64,000 bases of DNA, taken from positions 47,133,511 through 47,197,510 of the forward strand of contig CM064424.1 in the NCBI GenBank assembly GCA_032690845.1, read 5' to 3'. Positions 11,529 through 22,304 of this stretch are shown here, in pieces (position 1 is the first letter of the stretch; each line of letters begins with the position of its first letter). The notes beneath the pieces are model-generated. The model was not told the origin of the DNA, did no database searches, and saw only the letters and a program-made list of their open reading frames with translations. Source of the stretch: Eleusine coracana subsp. coracana (lineage: Eukaryota; Streptophyta; Magnoliopsida; Poales; Poaceae). Position numbers and translations under genes: made by a program.

Positions 11529-12379
11529 AGTACTAAAATGAGAATGTGTTCCTTATTGTCAAAAAAAAAAAAAACCCTCAAGCCCTTTTTCCTAGGTTGA
11601 AGGTCTATGAGCTATCTTATCTAACCAACCATCTCCATGTTAGAAGGGGAGACCTTGATGTCAACATGCATGTTCCAGTAGTCCACTGAAGTTCAACCTG
11701 ACAAGTACCCCTGCTTCCTTCCAACTCACAACTACACATGCAAATACATTCGCCAAGTCTAGTAGTCTGTACTACGCTGTGCAGCGCCAATTTAGTTTGA
11801 CCTGTCTTTCTTCTAGCATGGCATATACTACATGAGAAAATGATATGCGATCCAATGAACAGAGAGAAGCGTGCTCAGAACTAGCCAGCCTCTCTCTTTC
11901 TAAATCTATGATAGAGTTAAGACAGTTCACATTTGTTTCAATAAAAAAAAAAGACAGTTCACATTTGAGAAACTTGCCGCTTCTCTGCCTTCACTAGCCA
12001 AGATGGGACAACGAATGGTGACTTGGCCAGTAGTGATGATTATCTAGAGATGTGCATTATATTGTGCTGTGCATAGGTACAGAAGGCAGAACCTAGGACC
12101 AAGAAAGAAGCATCATTAGTTTATCCCATCTTGGATTCCCTTGCTGTGGAAAACATTGGATCCATGCATGCACGCTTTGCATAAAGAGGAAAAGGAGAAG
12201 AGAAAACAAGGTAGGAAGGACAGAATAGGTTGTTCACAACCGAAAGACAAGTTTCTTTTTCAGTAAGCTACGACCTGGGTTCATGAAACACTGCCTCGCT
12301 CTCTCTTCTTTGGGCAAAAACCATTTGTTTTATTGACAATTCAAACAGACGAGGGTCCTTGAAGTTGTAGGTGATATTG
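11529..12379. repeat. Diverged duplicate, copy A (partner 32964-34049)
   Basis: A colinear run of matching blocks is shared with 32964-34049: gtactaaaatgagaa, gatgtcaacatgcatgt, ccagtagtc/ccagcagtc, tgacaagtacccctgc, caactcacaactacacatgc, gacagttcacat, cgaatggtgacttggccagt, ggtacagaaggcaga, gtggaaaacattgga and gttcacaacc. Both copies lack coding potential. Copy A lacks the Stowaway present in copy B and carries its own 15-bp micro-insertion. Whether this is a segmental duplication or two copies of an unknown repeat family cannot be decided from two copies. Confidence 0.85.
11919..11967 (+). repeat. 15-bp poly(A) micro-insertion with 17-bp target duplication
   Basis: The 17-mer aagacagttcacatttg occurs at 11919-11935 and again, identically, at 11951-11967. 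It flanks a 15-base insert (tttcaataaaaaaaa). This is the signature of target-primed reverse transcription with extreme 5' truncation. The paralogous copy B at about 33533-33550 reads taagacagttcacatctgat, a single uninterrupted site. Confidence 0.75.
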
Positions 12380-12941
12380 TGGTGACATCCTCCTATATAA
12401 CAGTATTATTTAATTAATGCACATTGTGACATATTCTTATATTCATCACTAAGGATTTTTTATGGTTTATTAAATGGCTTTGACTTTGGCCTATGCCATA
12501 AGTCATGTTTAAATATGATCTGAATTAGCGATCTTGCTGGAGACATCTTGAAGGTGTGAGAGGTAGAGTCGTCACATGTTACAGGTCTAGTTTCTAGGGG
12601 TGAAACCGGATAGAAACAGGCGAAAAAACACCATGATTGTTACCATCTTTGTTTTTCTTCTACCGGCAGAAATGAAAACGGGGTAGTCAGGAACATAAAG
12701 GTTAGTCGGAAACGAAAAAATCGAACAGATATATATCGTTAACGGTTGGATACCGGTAATGCAAAACTGGAACACCATACCATAAGAATTTTAATACTAT
12801 ATTTCAATACCTGGACTAATTTACAATAGAATATAGTGCAGTATATCATTTAACACTATTTTTTATAGACGATAGATGATTTCCTGGGGAAAAATATGAC
12901 ACACCTTTATCCACACAAATGCAAAACAATGATGGAAGGCA

Positions 12942-13025
12942 GGCCCGTACCGTAGTTTCTGGGGCCCGGGACGGAAAATAAAATGGGCCCTATTTCTAAG
13001 GATATAAATAAATGCAATACTTTTT
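12942..13025 (+). mobile_element. Terminal fragment related to TTF-type hAT elements
   Basis: CAGGCCCGTACCG followed by ctggggcccgggac resembles the CAGGCCCGTATCG terminus at 62146 that precedes the TTF-type hAT transposase remnant. Only this end is visible here, so it is a fragment or deletion derivative inside another hAT. Confidence 0.4.
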
Positions 13026-13084
13026 TATAATTATATATGTTTCTAGATATTCAGACAAATAATTCATATTCAGTCTAAAAAATA

Positions 13085-13288
13085 CTCCCTCCATACTTCT
13101 AAAAGAAGTCGTTCTGGCTTCACAGATTAAGCACTTTTGATACATAGTAGTAACCGCTCAGATGAGCACATGTTATTGATTGGACTAGTTCTAAGACGTC
13201 TTTAATAAAGAAAAATATCTTCAAATTAATCAATTATTAGTATGTTAAATTATGTCTCAAACGACTTCTTTGTAAAGTATGGAGGGAG
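13085..13288. mobile_element. Stowaway MITE (Tc1/mariner type)
   Basis: The inverted ends are CTCCCTCCATACTTCTAAAA on the left and CTCCCTCCATACTTTACAAA on the right (complement). TA target duplications are at 13083-13084 and 13289-13290. It is 204 bp, non-coding, and nested in the hAT element 12595-14378. Confidence 0.85.
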
Positions 13289-13566
13289 TATGAAAGATGA
13301 ATCCTTCTTACCCATATCATCGTTTACTACTAAAAAGACGATCGAGAATTTTCTTCTCTAGACTATCATTTTGAGATTGAGTAAATGCGTGTAGTCATTT
13401 CTTTTCTTCGTATGCTTTTCCAAATCAGTACGTCGAACAAATACCGGAAGGCATGCTGGCTGCTACTGGGGTATACGTACGTGAAAGGGCGACCAGTTGG
13501 AATAGAGGGAAACGCTGCATCACTAGGCTATGCTAGTTATTGTGTATAGGTAAAAGATATATATTC

Positions 13567-13992
13567 TACTAGCAAAATATCCGTGCGTTGTCACAGGTCT
13601 TTGTTAAAAAAATTATAATTAAAATATTTTTTACTATAAAAAATTTTCAATTAATCAATTTGTTTGGCTTGAGCATTTGCTCTATTTTTATTTTGCTTTA
13701 CCTTTTTGAGTTTTAAATAGAATATTCATCATAATAATTTTGGAGTGAGTTCTTATTAGAATTCTTGTTATAATAATTTTGCTCTATAGATGATTAATTG
13801 TTATTAGTATAAAATATCGAATTAAAATCGGAGTCCAATTCAACAAAGGATTAAAAAATAGTTTAAAAATAACTCAAACTAATTAGTGAATCATTATAGG
13901 ATACAAAGTAAATACGACAATGTTACGAACATATTTGAATAGAAAAAAATAGTTTAGACAACCTCACCTTAATTAATAAGTTATAGAGATTT
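13567..13992 (+). repeat. Shared-end repeat of unknown class, copy 1
   Basis: It starts tactagcaaaatatccgtg followed by cgttgtcac, and ends about aattaataagttatagagat. The second copy (14514-15202) has a closely similar start and end but a different, longer interior. The tactagcaaratatccgtgc start recurs in grass genomes, but I cannot assign it to a class from sequence alone. Interior AT-rich, no coding. Confidence 0.4.
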
Positions 13993-14513
13993 AACTTATG
14001 AATCGTGTCGTGATGTGCTAGTCCATGGGCTCAACCGACAGCCCAAACACAGCCCGCGGCCTTGTGCTGTGCCTTCCCGGCACGAAATTGGTACGGGCCA
14101 TGCTAGACTCATCTCGGGCTTTTTTTGCGTGCTTCAGGCCGGCCCTAAGGCTTCGTGCTTTGCCTGAAATTCCCGTTTTGCTTGAAAACGGGATGTAATA
14201 CGGGATAATCCCAGCCCAATATGGGTTACCGGAAATACAGACGTGAGGATGGCTCAACTGTATCCGATTCCGTTGCCGTGATGCCGTTCCCTTTTCCCGT
14301 CCGTTCCCGTTTTTTCAGGTGAAAAGTGAAAACGACACCAGGATGGGATGGAATTTTCCTATCCCATTTTCACCCCTATTAGTTTCCACTTTATATATAG
14401 ATCTTGTATCTTATGTTATATGAGAGAGTATTTACTATGCATTGTAATTCTCCTTCTTGATGTCCATAGTTTGTTCAAACGTTTTTTACGTAAATTTATG
14501 TTATACTAGCAAA

Positions 14514-15202
14514 GTATCCGTGCGTTGTTACGGACTTTAAAAAATAAAACACTCTTTATAATTTAAATATAAATTATTTATACAATATAATTATTAGATA
14601 TATATAATATTATTAACATTTTTTACATGAAATATTATATTTATATTACCGTTGGTGCTTCTTAGTATATCATTTATATATCAAAAGTAATAATTTTATC
14701 ATCATTGTTTATCATATTCTAGAAGCTATATCCGGAAGGAAAAATTAATTCACGGAGTCCACAAATAGCACTGTATTGCAACATGATTTTGAAATTGAAT
14801 ACTTGCTCTAATGGAAAAAGTTAAAACACAAAAGTTATAGATCTCGTTAATACCTTTTCGAAACATATATGGATCATATTATTTAGACTACAGAGCTAGG
14901 AGATATGAGCCTCACAGAGAAACCTGCGCAGAGGAGTCCGAATCAGAACAAATATTTTTGCATCGTATATTTGGAAATTAAAACTGCGGGATCTGAATTT
15001 CTATTGAATACCAAAGTTGCAGAACTTTTCGAGAGCTACAAAATAGAGTCTAAGTTTGCCTCATTTGAGCTCTGTATGTGGGAGTTATGATTTTTAAAAT
15101 TCGATACTTGATATAGAAGGTACGAAACCGATTTAGATTCAATCTCTAACTTTATAGACACAAAGTGTACAACCGTACCTCAATTAATAGATTGTAGAGA
15201 TT
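14514..15202 (+). repeat. Shared-end repeat of unknown class, copy 2
   Basis: It starts tactagcaaagtatccgtg with cgttgttacgg, and ends near aattaatagattgtagagat. It matches copy 1 (13567-13992) at both ends but not in the middle. A 61-codon open frame at 14905 has no recognisable domain. Confidence 0.4.
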
Positions 15203-15259
15203 TTGATCTTGTTTTTATGTTATTTGCTAGCAAGTCTGTTAAATGGGTTGAAACCGAGA

Positions 15260-15425
15260 ACGGGCTAGTAGCCCAATGGTTAGTGGCTCGGTGGTGAGCG
15301 CTGCCCGTTTGGGTGCGATTCCACCCGGGTCTCACCGGGTTTCGTTCCCAATGAAAATCACATAGGTACCCTCTCCCGCGTGAAACCAAAATGGGAGGGT
15401 GACACTCCCGTCGTGTATTAAATTC
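15260..15425 (+). mobile_element. tRNA-derived SINE-like element
   Basis: It has an A-box-like tagcccaatggttagtggc and, about 50 bases on, a B-box-like ggtgcgattccacc, the spacing of an internal RNA polymerase III promoter. A non-tRNA body with ggtaccctctcccgcg follows. No anticodon arm or acceptor pairing of a real tRNA can be drawn. No target duplication was found, so the ends are approximate. Confidence 0.5.
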
Positions 15426-15883
15426 GAAAGACTACTGATCTCTTGAAGGACGCGATCTTCTAGACTGCATGTAGTTGTAGGTCTGGACATGTTCATAGGT
15501 GTGTGTTGTGGAGTGTGTGCGTGCGCGCATGCGTTAGTGTGTGCATGAACAGATGCTACAACTATAGATTCAGTTTGAGTGGGTTCAAAAGAGTCTGCAA
15601 TTTAAGAGTTAATTCATGGACCCCTCACCTCCTAGCGCCCAGGCGCTCGTCCCGCTCCCACCAGCCCCATGCCGGCGGCCTCTCCGGCGCCGGCGGCCAC
15701 CTCCACCCCCTCCCTCTCTTCCAAGGCGCCAGGTTCCTCCTCCTCCTTGTCCCCTCTCGCCTCCCCATTTTGTCGGTCTGGTAGGTCCAAGTCGCAGCGC
15801 TAGGAGGAGTGCAGTCCAGGCTCCGACGACGAACCTTCCCCGCTCCAGCGCCCCTCCTCAAGCCGCCGTCCCCGCCTTCTACC

Positions 15884-18498
15884 ATGGCGCCGCCTAAGAG
15901 GGCTGCTGTAGTTCGGATGGCACCATGTTTTCAGGTCGGTTTTGTCAACCTGCCGAGGACCAACGCCCGCGCGGCGAACGCTGATGGGTGGCGGCGCGTC
16001 GTCTCCAAGAGTGCTCGCCGGAAGATGGCACAAGAGGCGCGTCGGCCTCATCGACCGGTCCCTGAGGATCTCCGAGGTTGGTGTTTCAACTTCCTATCGC
16101 GCTCCCACCGCGCCATCTCCTGCCGGCGTCGTACCCGTTGCCTGCGCCGCCATGAGCCGGGTCATCGCTCATACTCCTGTCCGCTCAAGCTCGCCGGGCG
16201 GCATCGGCCAGAAAAACCGCAACTTGAGTGGCGACCGGTGAAGACGGCGCTTGGTTCTCCCCCGCTGCGGAAGGTGGTTGGGGCCTCTGATCACGTGAGC
16301 AAGGAAGAAGAAGAAGATTCAAGACCACGGCGTCGGGCGCGCCACAAGCGGCGGCGCCCTGGACGCTGGGATGGCGAGGCCTCCCCTTCTCCCGCAGCCA
16401 TGGATGTCGAGCACGTGGTCCCCTCCGTGGTGGAGTCGACTGCGGCTACTCTATCCAGCCTTGCCAGAATGCTTCACTGTCTGTTGTGCATCATCGAGAG
16501 GTCCTCGCACATCATCCAAGCAGAAGCCGACCTCCGTTGAGCCCTCCTCCTCACGGTGGTCGGAAATCGGCCGGCGGTTTCTACGGAGCAAGTCCTCGAC
16601 GAGATCGCCTCTCAATTTGATGTTGCGCGGGAATCCATGACGCTGGTGCTAGTAGACCCTGAAGACTTCCTCCTCATCCTCCCCGATCCGGGCACGGCCG
16701 ATCATGTCTTCAACCATGGACAGTTGCTTCATGGCCCCGGGTTCAGTCTACATGTCAAGCGATGGACTAGGCTCACTCTTGCGCAAGGGGCGGAGCTACC
16801 GGACCTCGTCAACGTTGAGCTCAAGGGTATCCCGGTGCACGCCTGGAGCCAATCCACGGCACAGCAGCTGCTTGGCAGCGCGTGTTGGGTCTACTCCCTC
16901 TCCCCCGAGACGGCGGCAATGCGGGACCTGCACTCCTTCCGGCTGTTGGCATTGTGCTTCCGGAGGGAGCTAGTCTCAGGCACCATCGACTTGTTCATCC
17001 CCGAGCCCCCTGACGTCACGGCGCCGCCAAAGCAGGGGTTAATCTACCCCGTTCAAGACAGCCTGGTGGGCCGGCCGGCTGTTGGCGTGCAGCCGCCATC
17101 GCCGCCGCCGGATCAGCCATGGCCTGGCAGCGGCACCGCTGGAGCCGGTCTTCTCCACCAAGTGCTCGTCCGTCGGCCGGCCATCAGAGCACGCTGCCGC
17201 ACGGGCCTGTGCATTCAAGGCTGGGGCCCAACCACCCGCCTCTCACCACATGGCATTGGAGGATGCCATCCGTTCGCCTTCAGCACAATGCTCCATGCAG
17301 AATGATGAGCCTCCCTCGACTCCTCCCCGGGCCACGCTGGTTTCCAAGGATGAACAGGCTGATGCCTCGGCTCCCCAAGCGCATCAATGCTCCCCAGCCG
17401 CCGGAAGTGACGGGGGGCTTTCAAGGCGGCTACCTTGGCTTCCCCCACAGGCAACGGGATAGCTGGGGATTCAGAGCCGACACAGGATGCCTCGACTCCC
17501 GCTAGTGTCGCCTTGGCTCCCGCCAGCAGTATTGAAGAGACTCTCGTGGAGTGTTTCGTGGCTGCCTCGGTCTTCGCCGGTGATAATGACGGTGATGGGC
17601 TGCGGTCTGAGCTGGTGGGCCTAACTCTTGGGCCTTATCTCTCTCCCCCCCCCCCCCCCCCCCCAAGCCTTCAAGCCTGCCAAGATGTGCCAGCCCATCT
17701 GAAGAGGCAGCTGCAGGGCCTCTCTCTTTGAGCCTGAGACCTTCCTCTCCAACACCGTTTTCGGTCTCTAGTGACAGCCCACGACATCAGGCGGACGGCC
17801 TTTGCACTACTGCTCCTCTTGCGGTTGAGTCAAGTGCGCCCAGTCCAAAAGACTCCATGGATGGGCAGGCGACGGCCATGGCTGGCTCGTCTGCAAGGCA
17901 GCAACTATTGCAAGACAGCTTTGTTTCTGAGGAAGTGAACACCGAGGTTTCCGTCCAGGTTGAGCCACCACGGCAGCTGGAGCCGTTGTGCGGGGCCTTC
18001 ACCCCTCCGAGACTGACCTCGGCCCAGCTTCAGTCACGGCCGGCCTCAGTAGTGCGCGTTTATTCTCGTCGTTGCCGCAGTTCAAGCAGGGCTGCAACCC
18101 CCACGGGAGTGTCTCCACCTCACGAAATGACCACCCCACAAGCCCATTTCATGAACCGCATCAAGCAGGCAGTGGGAGCCATGCTTCCCGTGCCAAAAGT
18201 CAACAACCAATGAGGAAAGAGAGCATCACCTTGCCAGACAACTCGGCGGAGTCGCAGAATAGCTGGGTTGGGTGCGGAAGTGACTCCAGCAGCTGCAACC
18301 AAGCCACGAAAGACAGTGATGCGTTCACTTGGGCTTGGAAATGGTCAGGAACGCATCAAACCAGAGGACATGGAAAGATATCTAAAATTCTTGAAAGCAC
18401 CTATCTCTGATGGTCACATTCACGCCTTGGCAGCGCTCTTTGGGCTCACTGTCCCTTCTGATTTCGATGGGGGCAGTCTCAACACATGTGTGTGTTGA
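15884..18498 (+). pseudogene. LINE ORF1 (RNA-binding, DUF4283-like, CCHC), broken
   Basis: ORF1 proteins of plant L1 elements bind the element RNA. The likely start is ACCATGG (15884, MAPPKRAAVVRM). Next come degenerate zinc knuckles (CFNFLSRSHRAISC and CLRRHEPGHRSYSC, each missing one Cys), then a DUF4283-like core (EDFLLILPDPGTADHVFNHG ... ELKGIPVHAWS). A Pro/Ala/Ser-rich linker leads to the family C-terminus (ERYLKFLKAPISDGHIHALA) ending at 18498. A TGA at 16538-16540 and tandem TGAs near 17303 interrupt the frame, and the last third is in another frame. A run of 20 C at 17645-17664 is a likely frameshift point. Confidence 0.8.
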
Positions 18499-18531
18499 TA
18501 GAGCTGCTGGTCGATCTTCTCTGTTTTTCTT

Positions 18532-21500
18532 ATGGATCCTTCCCACATTGTTGTTTGGAACATACGGGGTCTGAATTCCTCGGCCCGGCAAGACTCCGTA
18601 CGTCTGTTGGTGGAGTCAGTAAAAGCGGATATTGTGTGCTTGCAAGAGACTAAAATGATGGCAGCGGATCACCGACTTATCTTATCTATGTTGGGCTCTG
18701 ATTTTGATAACAATTTCATCTCTCTTCCTTCTAATGGCGCCAGCGGGGGTATCTTGCTAGCTTGGAATTCCAGGTTGGGCACCATAGGGGGAAGCAGATT
18801 GGATAATCATAGTGTTTCGGTTCAGTTCTGCCCAGTTGAGGGGTCGGCCTGGTGGTTAACTTGGGTTTATGGACCACAAGGCAATGAAGAGAAGATCGCC
18901 TTCATACAAGAGCTGCGCACAATAAGAGAGCAGTGTGCAGGTCCTTGGGCTATCATCGGGGACTTCAATTTAATTTACAAAGCCGAAGACAAAAACAATG
19001 CTAATCTTAATCGAGCCATGATGGGACATTTTAGAAAGCTCATCAATGACACAGCAATCAAGGAGATCCCATTGCAAGGTCGTCAATTTACCTAGACAAG
19101 TTCAAGCACGGCAGCAGTCCCAACCTTAGTGAAGCTCGACCGTTTCTTTTGCTCGGTGGATTGGGAGCAAAAGTTTCCTGATTGTCTCCTCAACAGTGCG
19201 GCTTCGGATGATTCAGACCACTGCCCATTGATCCTTGGGCTTAAGGATTGCAAGCCGGGGAAGAAAAGGTTCCACTTTGAATCTTTTTGGCCACAATTCA
19301 AGGGTTTCCAAGAGGCGGTACAACAGTCTTGGTCTTCGGTCCAGCAGAAACTGTGCCCGCTGGAAACCTTATCGCTCAAATTTAAAGCCACAACCAGGGG
19401 TCTCCAAAGTTGGAGTGACAAGAGAGTGGGGCACTTCAAATCGCAGCTTGCTTTGGCGAAGGAGATTACTCAGCAGTTTGACATAGCCCAAGAGACTCGT
19501 CAGCTAACAGTCCAAGAGCTATGGCTGCACAACTGTTTGAAGAAGCACTCGCTTGCCCTCTCCTCTCTGATAAGAACAATAGCAAGGATCAGATCTCGTA
19601 TCAATTGGCTCAAGGATGGTGACGCAAATACCGGTCTTTTTCACAGTTTTTCTAGGCACCACAAGAGGAAAAATTTTATTGGGCAGCTCAAAGATGGTGA
19701 GCAGGTTGTCACTGATCATGATGCCAAGGCCGAAGTGCTTTTCAATTTTTACAATGACTTGTTGGGCTCGGAATGTGAGAGGGAACATACTCTTGACTTG
19801 GATTTTCTCGGGATCGAGCAGCACAATCTTGAAGCTTTGGAAGCACCCATCTTTGAAAATGAAGTCTGGGATACCATTAAGTAGATGCCGGCGGACAAGG
19901 CCCCAGGGCTCGATGGCTATACAACCAGGTTCTACAAGTGCTGTTGGCCAATCATCAAGACTGATGTCATGGCTGCAATCTCGGCATTTTGGAGAAGGGA
20001 TTCCAGGCAGTTCCGGTTGTTGAACTCAGCATACATTACCTTGTTGCCGAAGAAACAAGGGGCTGTGAAAGCGAAGGACTTTCGCCCCATCAGCCTTATT
20101 CACAGTTTTGCCAAGCTTTGCATGAAAATCTTGGCCAATCGGCTTGCTAGCAGATTGGACAGCATGGTGTCCAAAAATCAGAGTGCTTTTATCAAGGGGA
20201 GGTTCATTCAAGATAATTTCATGCTTGTCCAACAAACAGCAAGATTTCTCCACTCTCAAAGGCAGCCAAGAATTCTTTTGAAGTTGGATATCTCTAAAGC
20301 ATTTGATTCTGTCTCGTGGCCTTTTCTCATGGAAATCTTGCAGAGCCTGGGATTTGGGCCAATCTTTCGGGATATGATCTGCGGATTATTATCTACTTCC
20401 TCCACACGGGTGCTCTTGAATGGTGTTCCTGGGGATTTTATTTCTCATTGGCGAGGCCTACGGCAGGGGGATCCCCTATCTCCCATGTTGTTCATTCTTG
20501 TCATGGATGCACTGAATCTCATGGTCGCCAAAGCCACGGAGGCGGGACTGCTCTTGCCACTCTCCTCGAGGTCCATCCAACATCGCCTCTCACTATACGC
20601 TGATGATGTTGTGGTCTTTCTTAGGCCCATGGCATCAGACATTAGCATTATAGTGGCATTGCTAGAACTCTTTGGAGAGGCTTCCGGGCTCAAGACCAAC
20701 ATTCAGAAGAGTAGTGTGGCTCCTATACACTGCTCGGCCGAGGATATTGAAATGGTCCAAGACCGGCTCCCTTGTCAGCTTAGCGAGTTCCCGATCAAAT
20801 ACCTTGGGCTGCCTTTGTCTCTGAAGAAGCTGAACAAGACATAGTTGCAACCCTTGATAGACCGACTAGCCGATCTACTTCCAGGTTGGAAGGCAGACTT
20901 GATGACCCGGCAAGGCAGGGCAGTACACGTCCAACATGTTATGATGGCAACAATCATGTACCATGCCATGGCTCTTGATCTTCCTCATTGGGCAATCAAG
21001 GCTTTAGGCAAAATATGCAAGGGCTATTTGTGGTGTGGCCGGGGAGATGCACAGGGAGGGCATTGTCTTATTGCATGGTCAAAAGTAACTCGTCCCAAAG
21101 AACTTGGGGGTCTTGGCATCTCAGATCTCCAAAGACTCAACATGGCATTGAGAGTGAGATGGCTCTGGCTCAAGAAGGTGGCGCCTGATAAAGCTTGGGC
21201 TTCTTTACCAATTCAGTCTAGTGAAGGGGTCAAGGCTCTCTACTCCCTAGCAATGAGCACAGAAATTGGAAATGGGTCAAGCATGCTGTTTTGGGAGGAC
21301 AGGTGGCTGTTTGGACAGCGCATTCAGGACCTTTCTCCTCTGATTTTTGGGATGGTGCCCAAAAGAATCTCCAACAAACGTATAGTGAGTGAGGCGCTCA
21401 CTGATTTATGTTGGGTTCGTGATATACATGGAGTTGCTTCTATGGAGGTCATCACAGAATTCATCAAACTCTGGGACGTTATCTCGGAAGTACTGCTCCA

Positions 21501-22110
21501 ACCAGAGGTCGAGGATACTCATTTCTGGAGGTTTTCGGCCACCGGAAAATACACGGTGAAATCTGCTTATGATGCCCTCTTCCAAGGAGCTATAGCCTTT
21601 GAGCCCTGGGAACGGATATGGAAAACTTGAGCGCCTGGAAAGTGTCATTTCTTCATGTGGTTGGCTGCTCATCGACGCTGTTGGACAGCGAACAGGTTGG
21701 CAAAAAGAAATTTGCCGCATCCGGAGTATTGTTTGTTATGCGATCAGGAGAAGGAAACAATCGATCACCTTCTTGCAGGCTGTGTGTTTGCACGGCAGTT
21801 TTGGCTCTTCCTATTGCAGCGCATTGGTCACGGCCACTTAGCTCCAAATCCAGATGATCAGAACTTTGTGGAATGGTGGGCGAGAGCAGCAGAATCGGCA
21901 AACAGCAGTGTGAGAAAAGGGATCAACTCCTATATCACACTTGGGGCTTGGGTACTGTGGCATCACCGGAACGATAGCGTCTTCAACGGCGCCTCATCGA
22001 GCCTTGCTGTTGTCCTCAGAATGGCAGGTGATGAGGTGAGAATGTGGAACATGGCAGGGGCCAAAGGATTAGCCCTGCTAACTGGTCGTACTGAGGGTAA
22101 TGTTGGGTAG
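18532..22110 (+). pseudogene. LINE ORF2 (endonuclease-reverse transcriptase), four nonsense codons
   Basis: A single reading frame of 1,192 codons spans the polyprotein. An AP-like endonuclease comes first (VVWNIRGLNSSARQD, CLQETKMM, IGDFNLI, SDHCPL). The RT follows (DKAPGLDG, RPISLIHSFAK, GLRQGDPLSPM, active-site YADD at 20596-20607). The zf-RVT domain is last (MWLAAHRRCWTANRLAKRN, CLLCDQEKETIDHLLAGC). It is broken by stops at 19093-19095 (TAG), 19882-19884 (TAG), 20842-20844 (TAG) and 21628-21630 (TGA), without any frameshift that I can see. The relative at 6278-7790 has CAG and TGG at the last two positions. The other two fit W and Q codons by family knowledge. Confidence 0.93.
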
Positions 22111-22304
22111 TCTAGCTATTACCCAATGTGGTCGTTTGTATTTTTCATAGGTAATCTCTTTTAGTGTCAAGAGGGTCTAGGTGAGTCGTGAGTTGGTGTG
22201 AGTTTTGGGGTGTGGCTGCAGCTGTAAATACTTCTCTTCTCCTATTAATGAAATGATGCATAGTTCTCTTACGCGTTCAAGAAAAAAAAAGTGGGTTCAA
22301 AAGA

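Larger units (their letters stand above)
12595..14378. mobile_element. Non-autonomous hAT element with nested insertions
   Basis: Terminal inverted repeats start TAGGGGTGAAACCGG on the left and TAGGGGTGAAAATGG on the right (complement). The 8-bp target duplication is ctagtttc (12587-12594) against ttagtttc (14379-14386), one mismatch. Subterminal DNA is rich in cggaaacg / aaaacgggat motifs typical of such hATs. There is no transposase. It contains a Stowaway MITE (13085-13288), a shared-end repeat (13567-13992) and a fragment of another hAT end (near 12942). Confidence 0.75.
15593..22290 (+). mobile_element. Full-length L1-type LINE retrotransposon
   Basis: It is bounded by a 15-bp target duplication, agtgggttcaaaaga, at 15578-15592 and 22290-22304, both exact (the outer A may belong to the tail). 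It has a GC-rich 5' UTR, ORF1 with zinc knuckles (15884-18498), a 33-base spacer, ORF2 with endonuclease, RT and zf-RVT (18532-22110), then a 3' UTR ending ctattaatgaaatgatgcat and a short poly(A) at 22282-22290. Full length is about 6.7 kb. Both ORFs carry inactivating changes, so it cannot move unaided. A 5'-truncated relative lies in the NLR intron (6278-7790). Confidence 0.93.

Noticed and set aside
13567..15202. Helitron call for the two shared-end repeats
   Set aside because: I could not find a 3' hairpin followed by CTRR or insertion between A and T, so the class is left open.
15260..15340. A functional tRNA gene
   Set aside because: A- and B-box-like motifs are present but no cloverleaf with acceptor and anticodon stems can be drawn and no T-run terminator follows. 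A SINE head is the better explanation. The same applies to 37580-37640 on the minus strand.
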